Assembly (NCBI GenBank): GCA_016209495.1 | Contig: JACQVX010000147.1 | Coordinates: 1 to 37,802 of the forward strand | Direction: 5' to 3' | DNA length: 37,802 bases | Source of the DNA: Planctomycetota bacterium | GTDB lineage: Bacteria > Planctomycetota > JACQVX01 | In this document: positions 31,835 through 37,802 of the stretch, one piece after another | How the letters are laid out: every line of letters starts with the position of its first letter | How positions within the stretch are numbered: position 1 is the first letter of the stretch | Notes under the pieces: model-generated | The model's input: only the letters and a program-made list of their open reading frames with translations | Databases searched by the model: none | What the model was told of the DNA's origin: nothing | Program-made: the position numbers and the translations under genes

Positions 31835-31862
31835 AGTGTATTTCCTGCAAGTCGGATGTCAA
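31835..31862 (-). promoter_or_regulatory. Sigma70-type promoter of the GT2-asnB-DWIG operon
   Basis: On the - strand: TTGACA (31862-31857), a 16-bp spacer and TACACT (31840-31835), followed by CGGCGACC. It sits in the 183-bp gap between the GT2 start and the wecB stop, the only substantial gap in this region. A CTGCAAG/CTTGCAG inverted pair (31848-31854, 31875-31881) overlaps it and could be an operator. Confidence 0.65.
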
Positions 31863-31914
31863 ACGGAAATCGTGGCTTGCAGCACCGCCGCCGCGTGGCC
31901 GACCCTCAGCTATT

Positions 31915-32994
31915 TCACGGCTCCATGAGGGCAACTTCCAGCGCGCCGAGCATGGCCTGGGCGGCGCGCCCGTCGCCGTAGACCGCCGTCCACGGGCCCG
32001 CCTGCCGCGCGCATCCCGCCGCCGCGCAGATGGCCTCCTCGTCCGCCCCGGCGAGTACGTTGCATCGGTTCTCGAGGGTCTCCACCCACTCGGTCTCGTT
32101 CCGCAGGGTGATGCACGGCGTGCGGACGAAGTAGGACTCCTTCTGGACTCCCCCGGAATCCGTGAGGACGAAGCGGGCGCGCCCCTCGAGCAGCAGCATC
32201 TCCAGGTAGGACACGGGCCGCAGGGTCGTCACGGACCGGCAAGAGAGGCCGGCCTCCGCCATGGCCTTGCGGGTGCGCGGGTGCAGCGGAAGGAGGACGG
32301 GACAGATCCGTTCCGCGATGCGGTCCAGGGCGCCGAGGATCGTCGCCAGACGGTGGACGTCGTCGGTGTTCTCCTGACGGTGGACCGTCGCCAGGGCGAA
32401 GGTCCCTGGCCGCCAGGTCTCCGCCAGATCCCCGCCGCGGCCTTCCGCCACGTCCCGGTAGCGAAGCGCGGCGTCGTACATCACGTCGCCCACGAGGACG
32501 GCACGGTCCTGGAGGCCCTCCCGCGCCAGGTTCCGCACGGCCGTCGGGGTAGGACAGAGCAAGAGGTCGCTCAGGTGATCCGCCGTGACCCGGTTGATCT
32601 CCTCGGGCATCTGGCGGTTGTAGCTGCGAAGGCCCGCCTCCACGTGGGCGATGCGCAACCCGAGCTTGGCGGCGACGAGCGCTCCCGCCAGGGTGGAGTT
32701 CGTGTCCCCGTAGAGCACCACCCAGTCCGCCGGCGCGTCCCGCAACACGGGCTCCAGTCGCGTCATCGCCTCGGCGGTCTGGGCCGAGTGGCTCCCCGAC
32801 CCCACTCCCAGGTGCGCGTCGGGTTCGGGGATGTCGAGGTCGCGGAAGAAGACGTCGTTCATCTCGACGTCGTAGTGCTGGCCGGTGTGGATGATGTGAT
32901 GGGACGCGACGCGGGTCCCCTCGGCCACGGCGCGGCACATCACGGCAAGTTTGACGAACTGGGGCCGGGCGCCCACGACCGACACCAGGCGCAC
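31915..32994 (-). CDS. wecB: UDP-N-acetylglucosamine 2-epimerase (non-hydrolysing)
   Basis: 359 residues from the GTG at 32994, three bases after the upstream stop. The family signature is clear: VVGARPQFVKLAVM at the N-terminus, HTGQHYDVEM, GDTNSTLAGA, HVEAGLRSYNRQMPEEINR, TADHLSDLLLCPT, ATVHRQENTDD and LTDSGGVQKESYF. Length is normal. It interconverts UDP-GlcNAc and UDP-ManNAc in the cytosol. The usual next enzyme, WecC (UDP-ManNAc dehydrogenase), is not in the window, so ManNAc itself or an outside partner would use the product. It is the last gene of a three-gene unit with GT2 and an SDR epimerase. Confidence 0.93.
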   Translation of the reverse strand: MRLVSVVGARPQFVKLAVMCRAVAEGTRVASHHIIHTGQHYDVEMNDVFFRDLDIPEPDAHLGVGSGSHSAQTAEAMTRLEPVLRDAPADWVVLYGDTNSTLAGALVAAKLGLRIAHVEAGLRSYNRQMPEEINRVTADHLSDLLLCPTPTAVRNLAREGLQDRAVLVGDVMYDAALRYRDVAEGRGGDLAETWRPGTFALATVHRQENTDDVHRLATILGALDRIAERICPVLLPLHPRTRKAMAEAGLSCRSVTTLRPVSYLEMLLLEGRARFVLTDSGGVQKESYFVRTPCITLRNETEWVETLENRCNVLAGADEEAICAAAGCARQAGPWTAVYGDGRAAQAMLGALEVALMEP

Positions 32995-32997
32995 GGG

Positions 32998-33825
32998 TTA
33001 CTCCGGGGTGGATCGGACTGTCGCGGGCACCCGTTGGCTCGCCCCCTCGGGGGCCGGAGCGACCCCGGGGGAGGCCAGGCGGCCCAGGAGGGCCCACGCC
33101 AGGAGGCGCAGGTAGCCCCGGATCGTCCGGATCGTCTTCATCTTGCTCTTGCCCTGACGCCGTGCCCCGTCCAGGCGCATGGGGACCTCGCATACCCTGG
33201 CCCCCAGGCGCGCCGCCTTGAGGAGGAGTTCGACCACGCAGACGAAACCCTCCATCTGGATCAGCCGGTCGTCGTAGGCCGCGAGGAGGCGCTGGAAGAA
33301 GTGGGCGCGATGGACCCGATAGAACGAGCTGTAGGTGTGGACGCGCGGCATCCCCGGCACCACCCTCAAGAGCAGGTTGGCACCCCAGCTCAGGATTCTC
33401 CGGTAGGCCGTGGTCCCCACCACCTTCCCTCCAGGGGCGTAGCAGGAGGCGAGCACCAGGTCGTGGCCCGTGCGGGCGCGATCCAGCATCTCGTCGAGGA
33501 CCTCCAGGGAACTGGTATTGTCGGCCTCCAGCGTGACGATGAGGTCCTGGCCGGTCGGGGACAGGGCCTGGACGGCCTGGAAGCCGGTCTGGAACACGCG
33601 GTGCACCCCCAGGTTCACCTCGTGTCGCACGACGGTGACCGGGAGGGCCTTGAAGCCCTCCGCGACGGCCGCCGTGCCGTCCGTGCTGCCATCGTCCACA
33701 AGGACCACCCGGATGTCCGCCTGTCGGTCCCGACTCCACGCCTCAAGCGAGCCGAGAAGCCGCGGGAGGTTCCGGACCTCGTTGTAGGCCGGGATGACAA
33801 AGTAGATTGTGAACTCCTCATGCAT
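32998..33825 (-). CDS. Glycosyltransferase family 2
   Basis: 275 residues from the ATG at 33825, which follows GAGGGTCGAGG and overlaps the epimerase stop by 8 bp; upstream in-frame sequence is unlikely to be translated. GT-A motifs are YFVIPAYNEVRNLPRLLG, LVDDGSTDGT and the acidic VTLEADNTS. The middle and C-terminal parts (GANLLLRVVPGMPRVHTYSS, FYRVHRAHFFQRLL, CEVPMRLDGARRQGKSKMK) place it near polyprenol-phosphate glycosyltransferases and the GT2 protein at 30862. A short C-terminal hydrophobic stretch (YLRLLAWALLGRLA) suggests membrane contact. The donor sugar is unknown; the adjacent WecB makes UDP-ManNAc available. Confidence 0.87.
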   Translation of the reverse strand: MHEEFTIYFVIPAYNEVRNLPRLLGSLEAWSRDRQADIRVVLVDDGSTDGTAAVAEGFKALPVTVVRHEVNLGVHRVFQTGFQAVQALSPTGQDLIVTLEADNTSSLEVLDEMLDRARTGHDLVLASCYAPGGKVVGTTAYRRILSWGANLLLRVVPGMPRVHTYSSFYRVHRAHFFQRLLAAYDDRLIQMEGFVCVVELLLKAARLGARVCEVPMRLDGARRQGKSKMKTIRTIRGYLRLLAWALLGRLASPGVAPAPEGASQRVPATVRSTPE

Positions 33826-34828
33826 GGCCTCGACCCTCCGAGGCCAGGCTGCCCGCGGGCGGCATCGCCATGGCCTTCCGTTGCCAGGCAATGGTGGTAC
33901 CCAGGCCCGTGCGCAGGTCGACGCGGGGATCGAAGCCCAGGACGCGCCGGGCCAGGGAGATGTCCGGGACGCGGCGCATCACGTCCTCGTACTTCCCGAG
34001 GCTGGAGTAGGGGACCCGCTTCAGCTTCAATTCATGCGGCGTGTCGCATAGCTCCTTGATGAGGCGGGCCAGCTCCAGGATTGTGATCTCCACCGTGTTT
34101 CCCAGATTGAAAAGGGCGGCCGGCATCCCGTCGAAGTCCGTGGCACGGACGATCCCGTCCACCAGGTCGGAGATGTAGGTGAAGCTCCGGCTCTGCATCC
34201 CATCCCCGTGGATTTCCATGGGCTCGTCGCGGAGGATCGCCGAGATGAAGACCGACTGGGGCCCACCCCACCAGCTCAGGTGCTGGCGAGGGCCGTAGCT
34301 ACCGAAGAAGCGCAGGATCGTGATCGGTACGCCGTGGGTGGCCTGGTAGGCGAAGGCCAGGTGCTCATCGAAGAGTTTGGAGACGGCGTACGACCACCGC
34401 GGGATGGTGGATGGGCCGATGAGGGAGTCCGAGTCCTCGCGGAAGGGCACCCCGGGGTTCTTGCCGTAGACGTCCGAGGTGGAGGCCAGTACGACGCGGC
34501 GTTGCCCGTCCCGGGCGATCTCCAGGACGTTCCGGCCGCCCAGGTTGTTCACCTCGAGTGTCTCGATGGCGTTGCCGTAGCGTGGGATCTTGAAGGCGGC
34601 GAGGTGGACGATGCGGTCCACCGAACGGAACGCGGCGCGCATGGCGTCCAGGTCCCGGACGTCCAGCTCGTGGAATCGGAGGCGCGGATTCTCCCGGTGG
34701 TGCTCGATGTTGGCGAGGGAACCCATGGAGAGGTTGTCCACGCCGACGACCTCGTCCCCGCGCAAGAGGAACGCGTCCGCGAGGTGGGACCCGATGAATC
34801 CCGCGACGCCGGTAATTCCGATACGCAT
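33818..34828 (-). CDS. NAD-dependent epimerase/dehydratase (extended SDR)
   Basis: 336 residues from the ATG at 34828; a GTG three codons upstream is possible. The Rossmann motif GVAGFIGSH and GVDNLSMG are followed by HELDVRD, IVHLAAFKIPRYGNA, VLASTSDVYGKN and the catalytic SYAVSK. IPRWSYAVSKLFDEHLA and RFFGSYGPRQHLSWWGG are typical of UDP-glucose 4-epimerase and UDP-glucuronate epimerase relatives. The exact reaction (4-epimerase, dehydratase or decarboxylase) cannot be chosen from sequence. It is the first gene of the unit with GT2 and wecB. Confidence 0.85.
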   Translation of the reverse strand: MRIGITGVAGFIGSHLADAFLLRGDEVVGVDNLSMGSLANIEHHRENPRLRFHELDVRDLDAMRAAFRSVDRIVHLAAFKIPRYGNAIETLEVNNLGGRNVLEIARDGQRRVVLASTSDVYGKNPGVPFREDSDSLIGPSTIPRWSYAVSKLFDEHLAFAYQATHGVPITILRFFGSYGPRQHLSWWGGPQSVFISAILRDEPMEIHGDGMQSRSFTYISDLVDGIVRATDFDGMPAALFNLGNTVEITILELARLIKELCDTPHELKLKRVPYSSLGKYEDVMRRVPDISLARRVLGFDPRVDLRTGLGTTIAWQRKAMAMPPAGSLASEGRGHA

Positions 34829-34866
34829 GCACCTCACCCAGAGGGACTCGACCGTGCGAGGGGCGA

Positions 34867-34895
34867 AGGATATCCTCCCCGAAAGTGGGCACGAA
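34867..34895 (-). promoter_or_regulatory. Putative promoter of the epimerase-GT2-wecB unit
   Basis: On the - strand: TTCGTG (34895-34890), a 17-bp spacer and TATCCT (34872-34867), followed by TCGCCCC. The block GGATATCCT-CGCCC is nearly the same as that before the Sat-CysC gene at 7001-7014. Confidence 0.45.
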
Positions 34896-34943
34896 GGGAT
34901 TTCGGAGGGATTCCGCGCTCGCCGGGGCGAGAGTCTCCCACCC

Positions 34944-36134
34944 CTAGCGGACCCGGAAGGCGTGGAGGAGCCAGGCCGCCTCGCCGCCGGGGCGCCGGAA
35001 CCGGTTCCGCGAGCGGAAGTGGAAGCTCGGGGCGCTCCCGGGCGTGAGGTCCCCGACGGCCAGCTCGTGCCAGCGGGGACCGGAGCCGCCCTGCAGCGTG
35101 ATCCTCCCTGCGGGGCGGTCCTCCACGTCTACCTCGACCGTCTGCTCCTCCCCCGCCACCGGGAACTCGCCGAGAAGCCGGATGGCGCTTGCCCCCCGGG
35201 CTGGGAGCGGGAGGTGGATGACCGCCTCCCCCTCGACCCCGGGGTCGTGGTGATGGAGGCCATAGAGGGAGCGGATGGCCCGCCGCCCCGCCAGGGCTCG
35301 CTTCACGCCACGCAGCCAGCCGGCGGAATGCCGGAGCACTCGGGGGAGCGTCGCGCCGATGCCGAAGTCCTTGTCCAGCTCCCACGCCATGTAGTGGAGC
35401 GCGCCCAGGGGGAGGTGCCGCCGGTCGTAGCGCGCCCCGAGACGGAGGATCTCCCGGATCCGTCTCCATGCACCGCGCCGCGTCTTCGTCGCGGCGTGTT
35501 CGCGATTCACCGCGAGGGGGCGCGGCTCGTATCGGAAGCGGCAGCCGGCCCGCGCGAAGCGGCACCACAGGTCCCAGTCCATGACGAAGTGGAGCGACTC
35601 GTCTAGCCCCCGGACGCGCTCCAGGGCGGCGCGGCGGAAAAAGGCGGCAGGCTGGCAGATGTAGTTGGAGAGGCCCAGCAGCCGCGTGGCGTCGAAGGGT
35701 TCGACCTCGGTGAAGTACCGCAGGAACTGGCCGTCCGCGTCGCAGAAGACGGCGTCTCCGTAAAGGACGTCGAGCCCCGGGTCGGCCTGGAAGCATGCGA
35801 GGGCCGTGGAGACGGCACCGGGGAAGTAGTAGTCGTCGGCGTTGAGCCAGGCGAGGACGTCCCCCCGGGCCCGGCGGAAGCCCTTGTTGATGGCCGCCGC
35901 CTGGCCCCCGTCCGGCTCTCGAAGGTAGTGGGTCACGCCGGCGCCGTGCCGGTCCACGATGGCGGGCGTCTCCGCATCGTCGCCGCCATCCACCACGATG
36001 TACTCGATAGGGCCGCAGTCCTGGGCGAGGACGCTGCGGATGGCGTCCTCGAGGAACGGGGCGGAACGGAAGGTCGGCGTGACGACGGTTACGAGGGGAT
36101 GGGGGGGCGTCGGGACGGGAGAGGCCGTCGCCAT
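34944..36134 (-). CDS. Glycosyltransferase family 2 with C-terminal beta-sandwich domain
   Basis: 396 residues. The GT-A domain (about 12-240) has VTVVTPTFRSAPFLEDAI, VVDGGDDAET, GGQAAAINKGFRRARGDVLA, WLNADDYYFPGA (the DxD-type acids) and a VMDWDLWCRFARAG acceptor motif. This is the WcaA/RfbC-like branch that adds sugars to O-antigen or exopolysaccharide units. The last ~110 residues form an extra beta-rich domain (VIHLPLPARGASAIRLLG, LTPGSAPSFHFRSRNRF, WLLHAFRVR) resembling lectin-like add-ons seen on some glycosyltransferases. It starts 9 bp after the GDP-fucose synthase stop and is co-transcribed, so a fucosyl-type transfer is a reasonable guess, no more. Confidence 0.88.
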   Translation of the reverse strand: MATASPVPTPPHPLVTVVTPTFRSAPFLEDAIRSVLAQDCGPIEYIVVDGGDDAETPAIVDRHGAGVTHYLREPDGGQAAAINKGFRRARGDVLAWLNADDYYFPGAVSTALACFQADPGLDVLYGDAVFCDADGQFLRYFTEVEPFDATRLLGLSNYICQPAAFFRRAALERVRGLDESLHFVMDWDLWCRFARAGCRFRYEPRPLAVNREHAATKTRRGAWRRIREILRLGARYDRRHLPLGALHYMAWELDKDFGIGATLPRVLRHSAGWLRGVKRALAGRRAIRSLYGLHHHDPGVEGEAVIHLPLPARGASAIRLLGEFPVAGEEQTVEVDVEDRPAGRITLQGGSGPRWHELAVGDLTPGSAPSFHFRSRNRFRRPGGEAAWLLHAFRVR

Positions 36135-36143
36135 CGCCGGGCG

Positions 36144-37782
<1,639 letters not shown>

Positions 37783-37802
37783 CCGGTGCCGGCCTCCGAG
37801 GC

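Overview
This is a high-GC bacterial segment given over almost entirely to cell-surface polysaccharide synthesis and modification. I infer an uncultivated Gram-negative-type lineage (Acidobacteriota, Myxococcota, Methylomirabilota/Rokubacteria or similar). The evidence is the GC-rich codon use, lipoprotein signal peptides, undecaprenyl-phosphate-dependent glycan priming and the mix of nucleotide-sugar enzymes. No rRNA, tRNA or marker gene fixes the phylum. I see no tRNA, rRNA or CRISPR array.

Layout. (1) 1-2.85 kb, + strand: the end of a folate cyclodeaminase-like gene, a SxtJ-family membrane protein and a NodU/CmcH-type carbamoyltransferase, translationally coupled. (2) 2.9-6.3 kb: two lipoproteins sharing a six-cysteine CPGG module flank a CDP-paratose 2-epimerase-like gene on the - strand, followed by a GT4 glycosyltransferase. 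The epimerase and GT4 genes carry near-identical hairpin leaders ending exactly 4 nt before their start codons. (3) 6.26-10.2 kb: a sulfotransferase diverges from a fused ATP sulfurylase-APS kinase that can make its donor PAPS, followed by a WcaJ-like priming phosphoglycosyltransferase. (4) 10.2-14.85 kb: an AT-richer 907-residue membrane protein on the - strand and a decayed IS3-like element with ~36-bp terminal inverted repeats. This looks like an acquired island. (5) 14.87-19.69 kb, + strand: an overlapping operon of two polysaccharide deacetylase-superfamily proteins, a methyltransferase, a DegT-type aminotransferase and a GNAT acetyltransferase.

(6) 31.86-19.67 kb, - strand: a tightly coupled operon with its own promoter encodes GT2, asparagine synthase, a small single-TM protein, a 924-residue polytopic protein, an SGNH hydrolase fused to a polytopic domain, and a 1101-residue polytopic protein. 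The small protein and the 924- and 1101-residue proteins end in the same 'DWIG-FP' beta domain. The two large proteins are paralogues, and the 907-residue protein of the island is a distant third member. (7) 34.9-31.9 kb, - strand: extended SDR epimerase, GT2 and WecB. (8) 37.2-34.9 kb, - strand: GDP-L-fucose synthase and a GT2, preceded by an unrecognised gene that runs to the window edge.

How it fits together: WcaJ primes the lipid carrier. Sugar-nucleotide enzymes (CDP-paratose epimerase-like, WecB, Fcl, DegT plus GNAT) and several GT2/GT4 enzymes build a glycan containing 6-deoxy and amino sugars. Sulfotransferase with Sat-CysC, carbamoyltransferase, deacetylases, methyltransferase, AsnB and the SGNH protein decorate it. 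No Wzx, Wzy, Wza/Wzc or ABC exporter is recognisable here. The polytopic DWIG-domain operon is the best candidate for an undescribed envelope-glycan assembly or modification machine.
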